From NCBI GenBank assembly GCA_900317585.1, contig ONHG01000018.1:1-56858 (forward strand): 56,858 bases of DNA, read 5' to 3'. The number at the start of each line of letters is the position of its first letter. The stretch's first letter is position 1. The DNA is from an uncultured Lachnospiraceae bacterium. Its GTDB lineage: Bacteria > Bacillota > Clostridia > Lachnospirales > Lachnospiraceae. A program made the translations under genes and the position numbers. Shown here piece after piece: positions 17,657 through 27,479 of the stretch. The notes beneath the pieces are model-generated. The model was not told where the DNA came from, made no database searches, and saw nothing but the letters and a program-made list of their open reading frames with translations.

Positions 17657-19255
17657 ATGTCAGACGTAAAAAGTGTTATTGAAAGCGGCAGGGCTGTGCT
17701 CGGAATAGAGTTCGGTTCTACCAGAATAAAGGCGGTGCTTATCGGGGAGGATCATGCTCCTATAGCCACAGGTGCCCATGATTGGGAAAACATGCTTGTG
17801 GACGGCATCTGGACATACAGCCTGGATATGATTTGGGAGGGCATTTCAGACTGCTACAGCAAAATGGCGCAGGATGCAAAGGAAAAGTATGGAGTTACCA
17901 TCAAAAAGCTTGCGGCAATCGGTATTTCCGGCATGATGCACGGCTATCTGCCTTTTGACAAGGAGGATAATCTGCTTGTGCCATTTCGGACATGGAGAAA
18001 TACCATCACAGGTGAGGCTGCAGCAGAGCTTACTGAGGTGCTTGGTTTTAATATTCCGCAGAGGTGGAGCATAGCGCATCTGTATCAGGCTATATTAAAT
18101 AAAGAAGAGCATGTATCAAAGATATCATATTTCACAACATTGGCAGGCTATATTCACTGGCAGCTCACAGGTGAAAAGGTCATGGGTGTCGGTGAGGCAT
18201 CAGGCATGTTTCCTATCGATTCGAAGACCAGGGATTATGATGCGGCAATGCTTGATAAATTTGCAGCATTAGATAAGGTAAAAGAATATCCATGGGATAT
18301 AAGAGACATTCTGCCAAAGGTGCTTACGGCTGGAGAAAAGGCAGGTACGCTGACAGAGGAAGGAGCTAAAAGGCTTGATGTAAGCGGCAATCTGGAGAGC
18401 GGTATATTGCTTGCACCGCCTGAGGGAGACGCAGGCACGGGAATGGTCGCAACCAATTCTGTTGCAGTGCGTACCGGAAATGTATCAGCGGGCACATCTG
18501 TATTTGCTATGGTGGTGCTTGAAAAGGCGCTTAAGGCAGTTCATGAGGAGCTTGATATGGTCACCACACCATCAGGAGATGCGGTAGCTATGGTGCACTG
18601 CAACAACTGTACGTCAGATTTAAATGCATGGGTGGGATTATTCAAGGAATTTTCAGAGCTGTTTGGCATGGATATAGATATGAATGACATATATGGAAAG
18701 CTCTACAACAATGCACTTACAGCCGATAAGGACTGTGGTGGCCTTGTAGCCTTTAACCTTTTCTCGGGAGAGCCTGTTATAGGACTCAACGAGGGCAGAC
18801 CTATGTTTGCCAGAAAGCCGGATGCAAGGATGAATCTTGCAAACTTTATGCGCACACACCTCTATGCGAGTCTTGCAACACTAAAAATCGGCTGTGATAT
18901 TCTCTTTAAAGAGGAAAAAGTAAAGGTAGACACACTTTACGGTCATGGTGGTCTGTTCAAGACAAAGGGTGTGGGCCAGAGCATACTTGCAGCAGCCATG
19001 GATGCACCGGTTGCGGTCATGGAGACAGCCGGAGAGGGCGGCCCGTGGGGCATGGCAGTGCTCGCAGCATATATGGTGAATAAAGCAGATGGAGAGCCTT
19101 TGGAAAAATATCTTTCAGACAGGGTATTTAATGGCGAAAAGGGCATAGTAATGCAGCCGGACCCTGACGATGTAAAGGGCTTTGATGAGTACATAAATAC
19201 ATATAAGGCGGCAATTGAGGCAGAACGTGCCATGGTAAAGGCTCTTCCACTGTAA
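17657..19255 (+). CDS. FGGY-family carbohydrate kinase, probably a pentulose (ribulose) kinase
   Basis: 532-aa FGGY sugar kinase. The N-terminal ATP/Mg motif is [18 protein letters not shown]; the sugar-binding Met/Gly stretch is [15 protein letters not shown]; the C-terminal nucleotide region is [15 protein letters not shown] and [17 protein letters not shown]. The next gene encodes L-ribulose-5-phosphate 4-epimerase, so L-ribulose is the likeliest substrate, but the protein is not the classical AraB and xylulokinase activity cannot be excluded. I chose the ATG at 17657 (GGTGGAGG 7 nt upstream) over one 69 bp earlier that lacks a ribosome site. Confidence 0.82.
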   Translation: MSDVKSVIESGRAVLGIEFGSTRIKAVLIGEDHAPIATGAHDWENMLVDGIWTYSLDMIWEGISDCYSKMAQDAKEKYGVTIKKLAAIGISGMMHGYLPFDKEDNLLVPFRTWRNTITGEAAAELTEVLGFNIPQRWSIAHLYQAILNKEEHVSKISYFTTLAGYIHWQLTGEKVMGVGEASGMFPIDSKTRDYDAAMLDKFAALDKVKEYPWDIRDILPKVLTAGEKAGTLTEEGAKRLDVSGNLESGILLAPPEGDAGTGMVATNSVAVRTGNVSAGTSVFAMVVLEKALKAVHEELDMVTTPSGDAVAMVHCNNCTSDLNAWVGLFKEFSELFGMDIDMNDIYGKLYNNALTADKDCGGLVAFNLFSGEPVIGLNEGRPMFARKPDARMNLANFMRTHLYASLATLKIGCDILFKEEKVKVDTLYGHGGLFKTKGVGQSILAAAMDAPVAVMETAGEGGPWGMAVLAAYMVNKADGEPLEKYLSDRVFNGEKGIVMQPDPDDVKGFDEYINTYKAAIEAERAMVKALPL

Positions 19256-19263
19256 TAGCAGTG

Positions 19264-19324
19264 ACAAAGCACGAGTATCGTGCGCTTTTGCGAATGTGCG
19301 TGGGATGGTTCTGAATAGTTACGA
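19264..19324 (+). repeat. Interspersed intergenic repeat, copy B (between kinase and araD)
   Basis: Second copy of the element at 4739-4794. Here the palindrome is perfect (GCACGA-GTA-TCGTGC), and a 5-base insertion follows GTGCGTGGG. The 3' block CTGAATAGTTACGA is identical. Both copies lie in the same orientation between co-directional genes that appear to form operons. Confidence 0.75.
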
Positions 19325-19378
19325 AACTTCAATATAATGAATAGAAATGCAGTAAAAATAATAAGAGAGGAACAGAAT

Positions 19379-20074
19379 ATGCTTGAAGAATTAAAGAAAC
19401 AGGTTTACGAAGCAAACATGGAGCTCCCGAGAAGAGGGCTTATCACATATACATGGGGCAATGTCAGTGGAATTGACAGGGAAACAGGCTATTTTGTCAT
19501 CAAGCCAAGTGGAGTGGATTATGATGTGCTCACCCCTGATGATATGGTAGTCATGGATCTTGAAGGAAATAAGATAGAGGGAAAATACAAGCCTTCGTCA
19601 GACACTGCAACACACTTAGAGCTCTACAAAAAGTATCCGGATATCGGAGGAATTGTACATACGCATTCACCTGAGGCAGTTGCCTGGGCACAGGCCGGCA
19701 GGGATATCCCGCTCTACGGCACCACTCACGCAGACTATTTCCTGGGCTCAATTCCATGTGCGAGAAATCTCACCACAGAGGAAATCAACGAAGCCTATGA
19801 GAAAAACACAGGCCTTGTCATCATAGAGACCTTTGAGAACAGAAAAATCAATCCTGTATACACACCGGCTGTGCTCTGTCAGAATCACGGACCGTTTGCC
19901 TGGGGAAAGGATGCGGCTGAGGCTGTGCACAACGCCGTTGTCCTTGAGGAAGTGGCAAAGATGGCCAGACTCACAGAGTCAGTAAATCCTGACGTTAAGC
20001 CAGCCCCGGACAACATAAAGGAGAAGCATTTCTACCGTAAGCATGGTGCTAACGCATACTATGGCCAGAACTGA
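19379..20074 (+). CDS. araD: L-ribulose-5-phosphate 4-epimerase
   Basis: Converts L-ribulose 5-phosphate to D-xylulose 5-phosphate, feeding arabinose into the pentose phosphate pathway. 231 aa, the standard AraD length. Class II aldolase fold with the substrate motif [10 protein letters not shown], phosphate-binding [11 protein letters not shown], zinc ligands [10 protein letters not shown] and NHGPFAWG, and the C-terminal [15 protein letters not shown] typical of AraD. ATG at 19379 follows AAGAGAGG; an earlier in-frame ATG at 19337 would extend it by 14 atypical residues. It probably shares a transcript with the kinase upstream. Confidence 0.92.
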   Translation: MLEELKKQVYEANMELPRRGLITYTWGNVSGIDRETGYFVIKPSGVDYDVLTPDDMVVMDLEGNKIEGKYKPSSDTATHLELYKKYPDIGGIVHTHSPEAVAWAQAGRDIPLYGTTHADYFLGSIPCARNLTTEEINEAYEKNTGLVIIETFENRKINPVYTPAVLCQNHGPFAWGKDAAEAVHNAVVLEEVAKMARLTESVNPDVKPAPDNIKEKHFYRKHGANAYYGQN

Positions 20075-20128
20075 TTTGTAGCTGTTATACGTGGCCTAAG
20101 TGCCGGTTTACGTGGCGCATAACGCCTT

Positions 20129-20155
20129 GCCCCGCCGTTCATGGCGGGGCATTTT
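20129..20155 (+). terminator. GC-rich intrinsic terminator after araD
   Basis: GCCCCGCC-GTTCAT-GGCGGGGC followed by ATTTTT. A strong rho-independent terminator 55 bp after araD. Confidence 0.92.
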
Positions 20156-20353
20156 TGCGTGTGAAGCATAATTCTACAGCCACTTAACAGCAAAGCGTAG
20201 CTCGAGGGGAAGTCCGTGTGCGCCACCGCTTTGCGGGGCTTACGGCCCGTAGTATTAGCCATATTTTAAGGTGTTTTGTGTTTACATAGCACAAAAAATG
20301 TGCTAAATTTTTATGTAAAGTACAGTCTCAAATGACTGTAAATAAGACATAAG
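20156..20353. other. Structured, GC-rich intergenic segment
   Basis: Between the araD terminator and the serine hydrolase gene. It contains a perfect 8-bp inverted repeat GCAAAGCG (20190-20197) / CGCTTTGC (20227-20234) and a second GGGC-TTAC-GGCCC-like hairpin just after. Noticeably richer in GC than its flanks up to about 20255, then AT-rich. No ribosome site with a plausible frame. It may be a relic or an RNA; nothing more can be said. Confidence 0.35.
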
Positions 20354-20365
20354 GTGGTTGATAGA

Positions 20366-22171
20366 ATGGTACTGGCAGTTGAGATAATAGTCTGCTGCTT
20401 AATATTTGGCATATACAGAGTAATACGGATAAAGCGGGATCCGGCATATAAGATAAGTAATATGCCCGAGAAACTGCAGAAAAAGGTCATGCATATGCGT
20501 GGCTACAGAAATCGGAATATCCGTATCATGACAGACTGGGAGAAGTTTGTAAAGAAGCTCCCGGCACTTATATTCTGGACGATAGCGCTTGTCATACTGA
20601 CATCAATAGCAGGGGCAACAAGCTTTTCAACGGGCTTTGTGTTTGCGCTTTTGATATGGATGGCAGTCCTATTGTTTCTTGAACTGGTAGTATACTGTGG
20701 CTGGTATGCACATACACCGAAGGTGTGGATAAAGGGCACCGAGGATATGGCGAAAAAGACATATACCAATTATGCACATTATATCGGACTGATACCACAG
20801 AGAGCTCTGATGGGAATAGTGGTTGCTATTATAGTGGGTTTTGTGATAGATATGATTCCAAGGCTTGATAACAACAATTATTCGCCGAAATATACAGAGA
20901 TAGAGGATACCTTACAGGCAGCCTGTGACAATTACAGGATTCCGGGCATGGCTGTTGAGGTGGTAGATGCAGAGGGCGTTCTTTTCTCCGGTACATATGG
21001 GGATTGCAAGAGCCTTGACACACCGTTTATCACCGGTTCACTCAGCAAGTCGTTTACTGCGGCATGCATCATGAAGCTGTATGAGGGAGGACATCTGAAT
21101 ATTGACAGCCCGGTAAATCCTTATCTGGATGCAGCTGAGGTATTCAAAAATCCAAAGGATGCGACAAGGATTACAATAAGACAGCTGCTAAATCACACCA
21201 GCGGACTTGGCGTGTACCAGCATGTGGGAAATGCAAAGATTGTTGGCAAAAATGGAGAATATACCTATGCGAATGTCAATTATGACATACTTGGGCTTAT
21301 AGTGGAAAAAGTATCAGGTGTTAGCTACAGCGATTATCTGACAGCGACATTTTTTACACCACTTGGCATGACTCACAGCAGCGCATCCTATGCAAAAGCG
21401 AAGGAGGATGGTCTGATTACAGGCCACAACAATTATTTCGGTTTTTCGGTGGAAAGCGATGTGAAGTATCCGCTCAGCGATTCGTGGTCCACTGTACCGG
21501 CGGGCTATATTGCATCCAGCGCAAATGATATGGGAAAATATCTGCAGATGTATCTGCGTGGCGGCTATGGAATACTCTCTGACAAGAGCCTTGGCACAAT
21601 GTTTCGGGTAACAGTTCCTATGGATGAGTCCGGTGAAACAGGCTATGGTATGGGCTGGGTACGTTCGGATAAATATGTCGAGACAGTGTACAATCATACA
21701 GGTCTCACGGAAAACTATATCGCAGATATGTATCTGCTTCCGGAGAGCGGTGTGGGCGTTGTATTCCTTGCAAATACCAATGACTATATGGTCACAAACA
21801 ATCTGATGAACAAGGTAACCTCAAAGGTTGTGATGACACTTATGGGATATGCAACAGACGAGCTTGATCCAAAGGATTATGTCGATGCGCACCTGTTCTA
21901 TGACCTTGTTTTTGCAGCATTTATATTGGTTGCGCTGATGGAGATTATCAAGTCGCACAAATGGAGAACAGACAATAGCGGAAACCTGATAGCAAATATT
22001 TTTCTGCATCTGTTTTTGCCGGTGGGCATAGTTATTGCGCCTATTGTCGGAGGTATACCATACTGGGTAATAAAGGATTATGTTCCTGATTTGTTTATTG
22101 TTTCATGCCTGAGTGTAGTACTTCTTGCAATAGGTGGAATCTTGAAGCTTAAAAACAGGAGAAATTCATAA
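20366..22171 (+). CDS. Membrane-anchored serine hydrolase (class C beta-lactamase fold)
   Basis: 601-aa protein with a penicillin-binding-protein/class C beta-lactamase fold domain between membrane segments. Seen: three N-terminal hydrophobic helices (about 2-18, 66-110, 147-165), catalytic S225-L-S-K228, second motif Y301-A-N303 and third motif H444-T-G, then about three C-terminal helices (about 510-595). The active site probably faces outward; likely an esterase or D-aminopeptidase acting on wall or envelope substrates. ATG at 20366 is preceded by AAGGTGG; a GTG 12 nt earlier overlaps that ribosome site and is less likely. Specific substrate unknown. Confidence 0.82.
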   Translation: MVLAVEIIVCCLIFGIYRVIRIKRDPAYKISNMPEKLQKKVMHMRGYRNRNIRIMTDWEKFVKKLPALIFWTIALVILTSIAGATSFSTGFVFALLIWMAVLLFLELVVYCGWYAHTPKVWIKGTEDMAKKTYTNYAHYIGLIPQRALMGIVVAIIVGFVIDMIPRLDNNNYSPKYTEIEDTLQAACDNYRIPGMAVEVVDAEGVLFSGTYGDCKSLDTPFITGSLSKSFTAACIMKLYEGGHLNIDSPVNPYLDAAEVFKNPKDATRITIRQLLNHTSGLGVYQHVGNAKIVGKNGEYTYANVNYDILGLIVEKVSGVSYSDYLTATFFTPLGMTHSSASYAKAKEDGLITGHNNYFGFSVESDVKYPLSDSWSTVPAGYIASSANDMGKYLQMYLRGGYGILSDKSLGTMFRVTVPMDESGETGYGMGWVRSDKYVETVYNHTGLTENYIADMYLLPESGVGVVFLANTNDYMVTNNLMNKVTSKVVMTLMGYATDELDPKDYVDAHLFYDLVFAAFILVALMEIIKSHKWRTDNSGNLIANIFLHLFLPVGIVIAPIVGGIPYWVIKDYVPDLFIVSCLSVVLLAIGGILKLKNRRNS

Positions 22172-22193
22172 GATAAAAGCAGAAGAAATAGAA

Positions 22194-22229
22194 ATGCGGC
22201 TACTGTAATATGTAGCCGCATAATTTTTT
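22194..22229 (+). terminator. Terminator of the serine hydrolase gene
   Basis: ATGCGGCTA / TAGCCGCAT arms with a 10-nt loop, then AATTTTTT on the + strand. The left arm includes the stop codon of the convergent gene on the minus strand. Confidence 0.85.
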
Positions 22230-22844
22230 GACCATAGCATCGTGGGAGGAGTCACAGCATACTCCGACAGTACATGAAGAGTATAAGCCGGAGGCTTTGA
22301 CAAATTCATTGTCATCTGCTGAAAGCCTGATACCACAAGGATATTCCGTACCATCTATTGTCGCATATGTAAGCCGGTCCTTATATTTTTCAAGGACGGC
22401 TTTATCCAGATATTTGCTTATATCTTCAAAGCAGACATTTTTGGCGTAATAATCAAAGGTCTTATCATCCATAAAGCATATATCGTATTCGTTAGAAGCA
22501 AAGTATGCTGTGAGGACTGCCATGTTCTGATAGTCTAAGCTGTTTTTGTCTACATTGACACAGATATTTTTGTTTAAGACAATTTCATCCTCTGACAAAT
22601 CATAGCCGTTATCTGTGAGAAAGTCATTGAAAATATCGGCGCCGCTGTCCTCTGTGGTGCTGTTTTCTACATTTACGCATAATACGCTCAAAACAGTATT
22701 TTTCTGCGCAAGCCGACCGTGAATAAAGGATGTGACTGCTATGATTCCGATAATGACAAGAAATATCGGTATTTTGTAATAGTCCCATATATATTGTATT
22801 TTCTGACTGAATGTCAGCTCCTTAAAAGGTGTCTTTTGTTCCAT
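22200..22844 (-). CDS. Single-pass membrane protein of unknown function
   Basis: 214 aa. A short cytoplasmic N-terminus (FKELTFSQKIQYIWDYYKIP) leads into one membrane helix (about residues 27-45, FLVIIGIIAVTSFIHG), then an extracytoplasmic domain rich in Asp, Asn and Tyr. That domain resembles the small membrane proteins of Clostridia with a YIWDYYK…P preceding the helix, for which no function is known to me. ATG at 22842-22844 follows GGGAG. It is convergent with the serine hydrolase gene and stands alone. Confidence 0.6.
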   Translation of the reverse strand: MEQKTPFKELTFSQKIQYIWDYYKIPIFLVIIGIIAVTSFIHGRLAQKNTVLSVLCVNVENSTTEDSGADIFNDFLTDNGYDLSEDEIVLNKNICVNVDKNSLDYQNMAVLTAYFASNEYDICFMDDKTFDYYAKNVCFEDISKYLDKAVLEKYKDRLTYATIDGTEYPCGIRLSADDNEFVKASGLYSSCTVGVCCDSSHDAMVKKLCGYILQ

Positions 22845-22956
22845 GATTTTATCTCCCTCTGATATGATGTGCTGCAATTTAAGAATATTATAATGTAATT
22901 TATAGAAATTTACCAATAAACATTCTATTAACTGCCTTTTTCTTTTTAGATTATTA

Positions 22957-22965
22957 TGCTATAAT
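22957..22965 (+). promoter_or_regulatory. Extended -10 promoter of the SH3 gene
   Basis: TGC-TATAAT (TGnTATAAT), about 36 bp before the ATG of the SH3-domain gene; no clear -35 hexamer, as is usual for extended -10 promoters. Confidence 0.55.
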
Positions 22966-23000
22966 GAGCCAAAACACAGATAATACAAAAGGAGAATAAT

Positions 23001-23543
23001 ATGAAAGCAAGCCACAGAAAAGATGTTATAATTGCCAGACTGATTTTTGCAGCAATGTGCCTTTTTCTCATTGCTATAATTGCTGTCATAGTAATCAATG
23101 TTGCGTCCAAAAACGGCAAAAAGAATGAGCCGGGCAATGTAAAGCAGAATGTAGTTAGTGAAAGTGGAAATGAAAGTGAAAATGACACGGAGTTTGAATC
23201 GGCATATCTGCCACAGCAGACAACCGAAAATACCGAAAAGAACTATGTCACCACTACAAGCAGCATAAATATGAGAGAGCAGGCGGACAAAAATGCCAAA
23301 ATCATAACTGTCATCGGTCCGGATGTAAAGCTTGAATTTGTGTCAGAGGATAACGGATGGACACAGGTTGTGTTCCAGGGACAGACAGGTTATGTATGCT
23401 CCGACTACGTCAAGTCAGATATGACTGACGCTGTAGCAGACACAAATACAACAGACACAAACACAACAGATGGTGGAACGGCTGACCAGGGTGCAGCAGA
23501 TGGCAGTGCAGCAGGAGCAGCAGACGGCGCTTCACAGCAGTAG
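23001..23543 (+). CDS. SH3b-domain membrane-anchored protein
   Basis: 180 aa. An N-terminal helix (about residues 12-36) anchors it with the rest outside. Residues 74-138 form a bacterial SH3 domain (TTSSINMREQADKNAKIITV, GWTQVVFQGQTGYVCSDYV), a fold that binds peptidoglycan. The last 40 residues are a low-complexity D-T-N-T-T and G-A-A-D-G tail. ATG with AAAGGAG 6-7 nt upstream. It is followed 23 bp later by a DMT-type permease gene on the same strand. A wall-contacting role is inferred from the SH3 domain. Confidence 0.8.
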   Translation: MKASHRKDVIIARLIFAAMCLFLIAIIAVIVINVASKNGKKNEPGNVKQNVVSESGNESENDTEFESAYLPQQTTENTEKNYVTTTSSINMREQADKNAKIITVIGPDVKLEFVSEDNGWTQVVFQGQTGYVCSDYVKSDMTDAVADTNTTDTNTTDGGTADQGAADGSAAGAADGASQQ

Positions 23544-23566
23544 AAATATTATGAGGTAATACATAT

Positions 23567-24415
23567 ATGACAGGAATTATATGGGCATGCGTTGCAACAC
23601 TTCTTGCAGCGTGTGCGCCTATTTTGGCCAAAGCGGGGACCAAAAAGACTGACCAGACATTGTCAGGCAGTATAGCCGGAATTGTGCTCTGTGTGGTGAT
23701 ATTTTTTTATGCAAAACCACAGATACTTGCAGAAAGCTCAGGCTTACTGGAGCAGAAAAGCATAATATTTGTGCTTTTGGCGGGACTTGCAACAGGACTT
23801 TTTGGAATATGTTTTTTTAAAGCCTTACATGAAGGTGTTACATCAGGCGTTGTGACGATAGTCAGGTGCAGCTATGTGATAACACTTGCAGCAGGAGTGT
23901 TCATTTTTCATAGCAGCATGTCTGTAAAGGATTATATAGTTATTGCGCTTATGATTGCCGGAGCGGTTGTTCTGAATCTGGATGAAAAAAAGGCAGCATT
24001 TTCACTTCTTGCATCAGTATGCGCGGCCGGTGCAGTAATACTTATAAAGTATAGCGGTGTTCAGACAGACCGAAGCGTCATAGCCTTTTGGTGTGTGTTA
24101 ATAGGAGCGGTTGTGCTGGTGATTTACACAATTGCACAGGGAGGCACCAGAAAAATCAAATCGATGTCATTTGTCGATGGAATCTGTCTTATTCTGGCAG
24201 GAATAGCGTTTCCGGTGTCACATGATTTTTATAACAGGGCACTGGGCATGGCAGGAGGTATTGCCACATATATTTTTAATATGGTGCTTCTTGTGATGAT
24301 GATTTGCTCGGCGGTCATTCTAAAAGAAAAGATATCAGGAAAGAAGCTTATCGGAGCAGCTCTTTTCATTTTGGCGCTGTTTGTTATGCAACAAACCACG
24401 TTTTTTGGCATATAA
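23567..24415 (+). CDS. EamA/DMT family transporter
   Basis: 282-aa drug/metabolite-transporter superfamily permease with about ten membrane helices in two EamA repeats (repeat 1 begins GIIWACVATLLAACAPILAK; repeat 2 near residue 140, AAFSLLASVCAAGAVILIKY). An exporter or exchanger of small metabolites in the cytoplasmic membrane; the substrate cannot be told. ATG at 23567. Co-directional with the SH3 gene and with two hypothetical genes downstream. Confidence 0.82.
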   Translation: MTGIIWACVATLLAACAPILAKAGTKKTDQTLSGSIAGIVLCVVIFFYAKPQILAESSGLLEQKSIIFVLLAGLATGLFGICFFKALHEGVTSGVVTIVRCSYVITLAAGVFIFHSSMSVKDYIVIALMIAGAVVLNLDEKKAAFSLLASVCAAGAVILIKYSGVQTDRSVIAFWCVLIGAVVLVIYTIAQGGTRKIKSMSFVDGICLILAGIAFPVSHDFYNRALGMAGGIATYIFNMVLLVMMICSAVILKEKISGKKLIGAALFILALFVMQQTTFFGI

Positions 24416-24435
24416 TAATCAAAAAAGAGGTTTTT

Positions 24436-24777
24436 ATGGTGCCGTTTTATAAGACATTACCGTTTCTTGATTATTATAAAAATGAAGATGAAAATGCAAG
24501 AGACCTTGCGATGACGAAGGAAATGTATCCGGCAGATACATTGCAGTACCAGTCGGCTGTGGAAAACAGACTGGATGAGCTTGAGTATGAGGGAAGCTGG
24601 ATATATGATGAGTATCCCGACAGACAAAGGCTAAAAGCTGAGGCTGATGCGATTGCAGGACATTTTATAAGTGAGCAGAGTGGCGGCTGCTTCATAAAAG
24701 CTGTGGTGGGAATGATTTTTAACTGTGAGCTATGCAGGCGCAGATGCAGATACAGAAGGTACCGAAGATTCTGGTAA
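24436..24777 (+). CDS. Conserved hypothetical protein with Cys/Arg-rich C-terminus
   Basis: 113 aa, ATG with AAGAGG 6 nt upstream. The N-terminal two-thirds is acidic and helical (YKTLPFLDYYKNEDENARDL, DRQRLKAEADAIAGHFI). A short hydrophobic stretch (GGCFIKAVVGMIFNCELC) precedes a very basic tail with repeated R-R-C-R-Y-R-R. The tail may bind nucleic acid or membrane surfaces, but I do not recognise a family. It ends 14 bp before the next gene. Confidence 0.55.
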   Translation: MVPFYKTLPFLDYYKNEDENARDLAMTKEMYPADTLQYQSAVENRLDELEYEGSWIYDEYPDRQRLKAEADAIAGHFISEQSGGCFIKAVVGMIFNCELCRRRCRYRRYRRFW

Positions 24778-24791
24778 AAGGACATAATTAT

Positions 24792-27320
24792 ATGAGTAAA
24801 AAAGTGATAAAACCGATAGTGCTTGTAGTAGTATTTATCGCTGCGTTATTTATTTTTTGTATAACAACAAACAAGGGAAATAAGGACATGACAACAAAGC
24901 TGGCAGATGCTACGCTGCCTGTCATGTGGTTTAACAATGGCGAAAACAAGATAAATGAGCTGCATGGCTATACAAAGGAGATGAATCCGGCACAGATGAG
25001 AGATTCCATTGTGCCGGTAGATGACAGCAGAACGCTGTCCCTGTCAGTTTCAACCTATGGTATGGCAATTGACGGGATATCTTATAAAATCAGAAGCATA
25101 GACGGAAAAAGGCTTGTGGCAGATGACGAGGTGGCGAAGTTTTCAAACAAAAATAACACCATACAGGCAAACGTGACAATTCCCAATGTGCTTAGCGAAA
25201 ATGAAGAGTATCTTATAGTATTTACCATTACAAGCGGCAAGGAAAACATATACTATTACAGCAGAATCATGCAGACTGATGGAGCACAGATTACGAAAAT
25301 GCTGGAGTTTGTCAGAAAATTTCATGATAAAACATTTTTGAAGGATGATAAATCATATTTTTCGACTTACATGGATGCCACAACAGGTGACAGAAATATC
25401 TTGAATTATGTGGATCTTACATCAACAGTCAGCCAGATTACATGGGGAAATCTCAATGCAACACAGTATTCGGAGCCGGAGATAGCATTCGAAGAGATAA
25501 ATGATTATTATGATGTTGTAACCATAGATTATGTGATGAGTAATGTGGATGATGAAGGCCAGACGGAATATTATAATGTGAGAGAGTATTTCAGGCTGCG
25601 CTCTACAGAGAGCCGTATGTATGTGCTCAATTATGAGAGAACGGCAAATCAGATTTTTAACAGTGAGAACAGCTTCCTGTCAGACAAGGGCAATATAATG
25701 CTTGGCATCAGAAATAAAAATCTTGAGTACAGGACAAATGAGGCCGGCAATGTAGTCTGCTTTGTCCAGGAGGGCGATTTGTATTCATATGATACAGCCA
25801 ACGATGAAATTATAAAAGTGTTCAGCTTCAGAGACGCTGAGGGTGTTGATGCGCGTGAAAACTGGAATCATCATGATATAAAGATTATCAGGGTTGACGA
25901 GGCCGGCAGCATTGATTTTGTAATTTATGGTTATATGAACAGAGGTGACCATGAGGGTGAAGTGGGAACCGCGGTATACCATTATGACGGACTTGCCCAT
26001 ACGGTTGAGGAGGAGGCGTTTATCCCATCAGCTTCTTCATATGAGGTGCTTAAGGCAGAAATGGGAAAAATGCTTTATCTGAACGAAAACAGTGAGCTTT
26101 ATCTCATGATGAATGACAGTCTTTATAAGGTGGATCTGGGAAATATGTCCATCAAGAAGATAGTTGAAAATCTGGCAACCGGATGCTATGCGGCATCTGA
26201 CAGTAATCAGTATTTTGCATGGGTTGAGGAAAAAAATCAGTATGCGAGCAACACGATAAATCTTATGGATTTAAAGAGTGGCAAGACCTATGAAGTGAAA
26301 AAGGATGGGGACTGCTATCTGCGTCCGCTTGGCTTTATAGGCGAGGACTTCATATATGGCACGGCAAATGCGGCTGATGTCATAGCTGATGCAGCAGGTA
26401 ATACGACTTTTCCGATGAACAGTGTGACAATTATGAGCTCGTCAGACAGGTCTGAATTAAAGACATATACACCGGCAAGCGGATATGTTGAAAAAATATC
26501 GGTTGACGGTTATACAATAACAATTGATCTTATTGCACCGAATAATGGAGTATATTCAGAGATCGGCCAGGATACAATTATGAACAGGGAGGCTGATTCA
26601 AAACAGAAGGTATCGTTGGAGCAAAGCCAGTCTGATACAAAGCTTACAACACGCGTAATCGCACTGACCGATGCACAAAAGCCGGAAAAGGTAAAGCAGC
26701 TGACGGCGCAGCCGACCATAAGCTCAAAGGATACAACCGTGACGCTTGAGCAGGATGAAAATGTGGAGCGTTTCTATGTGTATGCAAAGGGTGAGGTGAC
26801 GGCAGCAACTGATAATGTATCCGATGCGATAAAGCAGGCTAACGACAATATGGGAGTTGTTGTTGATAATAATCAGCAGTATGTGTGGATGAGAGCCAGA
26901 AAGAATGCGGTAAATGCCTTTACAAATATTTCAGCCAATGAAACAGACAGGGATGCCGGTTCAGTGGTCAAGGCGGTCAGCGCCATGCTTGGATATAATG
27001 ATGTGACAGTGAGTGTGTCAGAGCTTATAAACTCCGGAAACAGTGTGGTTGATGTGCTCAAAAATAATCTGTCCGACAAAGAGATACTGGATTTGCAGGG
27101 AGTAACCTCAGAGGATATTTTGTTTTATGTCAGCCGGGGCAATACGGTGTTTGCGATGACAGGAAATTCATCTGCTGTACTTGTGACAGGATACTCAGCT
27201 ACAGGTACATTGTATTATTATAATCCGGATAACGGAGCTACAGAGGCAAAGAGCTTTGAGGATGCAGATAAGATGTTCTATAACGGGGGGCTGCATTTTA
27301 TCACGTACATGGCCAAATAA
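24792..27320 (+). CDS. Large membrane-anchored extracytoplasmic protein, propeller-like plus degenerate C39-like domain
   Basis: 842 aa. One N-terminal membrane helix (about residues 6-26), no catalytic motif visible. The middle (about 290-600) reads like beta-propeller blades (DLYSYDTANDEIIKVFSF, SELYLMMNDSLYKVDLGN, NTINLMDLKSGKTYEV). Residues about 730-842 resemble a papain-like C39/BtrH-type domain (VVKAVSAMLGYNDVTVS… AVLVTGYSATGTLYYYNPDN), but the positions where the catalytic Cys and His should be are Ala/Val and Ser. So it is probably a binding rather than a cleaving domain. ATG at 24792 follows AAAAGGA. Function unknown; a cell-surface role is inferred. Confidence 0.6.
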   Translation: MSKKVIKPIVLVVVFIAALFIFCITTNKGNKDMTTKLADATLPVMWFNNGENKINELHGYTKEMNPAQMRDSIVPVDDSRTLSLSVSTYGMAIDGISYKIRSIDGKRLVADDEVAKFSNKNNTIQANVTIPNVLSENEEYLIVFTITSGKENIYYYSRIMQTDGAQITKMLEFVRKFHDKTFLKDDKSYFSTYMDATTGDRNILNYVDLTSTVSQITWGNLNATQYSEPEIAFEEINDYYDVVTIDYVMSNVDDEGQTEYYNVREYFRLRSTESRMYVLNYERTANQIFNSENSFLSDKGNIMLGIRNKNLEYRTNEAGNVVCFVQEGDLYSYDTANDEIIKVFSFRDAEGVDARENWNHHDIKIIRVDEAGSIDFVIYGYMNRGDHEGEVGTAVYHYDGLAHTVEEEAFIPSASSYEVLKAEMGKMLYLNENSELYLMMNDSLYKVDLGNMSIKKIVENLATGCYAASDSNQYFAWVEEKNQYASNTINLMDLKSGKTYEVKKDGDCYLRPLGFIGEDFIYGTANAADVIADAAGNTTFPMNSVTIMSSSDRSELKTYTPASGYVEKISVDGYTITIDLIAPNNGVYSEIGQDTIMNREADSKQKVSLEQSQSDTKLTTRVIALTDAQKPEKVKQLTAQPTISSKDTTVTLEQDENVERFYVYAKGEVTAATDNVSDAIKQANDNMGVVVDNNQQYVWMRARKNAVNAFTNISANETDRDAGSVVKAVSAMLGYNDVTVSVSELINSGNSVVDVLKNNLSDKEILDLQGVTSEDILFYVSRGNTVFAMTGNSSAVLVTGYSATGTLYYYNPDNGATEAKSFEDADKMFYNGGLHFITYMAK

Positions 27321-27405
27321 ATCAATAAACTATTGTGAAAATGCCTATTTTATTGTATTAAAAGTAATACATTTAGGTAATGTTTAACAGAAATCTGGTA
27401 AGGCA

Positions 27406-27434
27406 TTGAAAAGCTGATACAATTGGGATATATT
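27406..27434 (+). promoter_or_regulatory. Promoter of the HPr-like gene
   Basis: TTGAAA (27406-27411), 17-bp spacer, TATATT (27429-27434), about 45 bp upstream of the ATG. Confidence 0.65.
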
Positions 27435-27479
27435 AAATAAGTGTAAAACTAGTTTAAACGTGAGTTTTAAGGAGAACGT

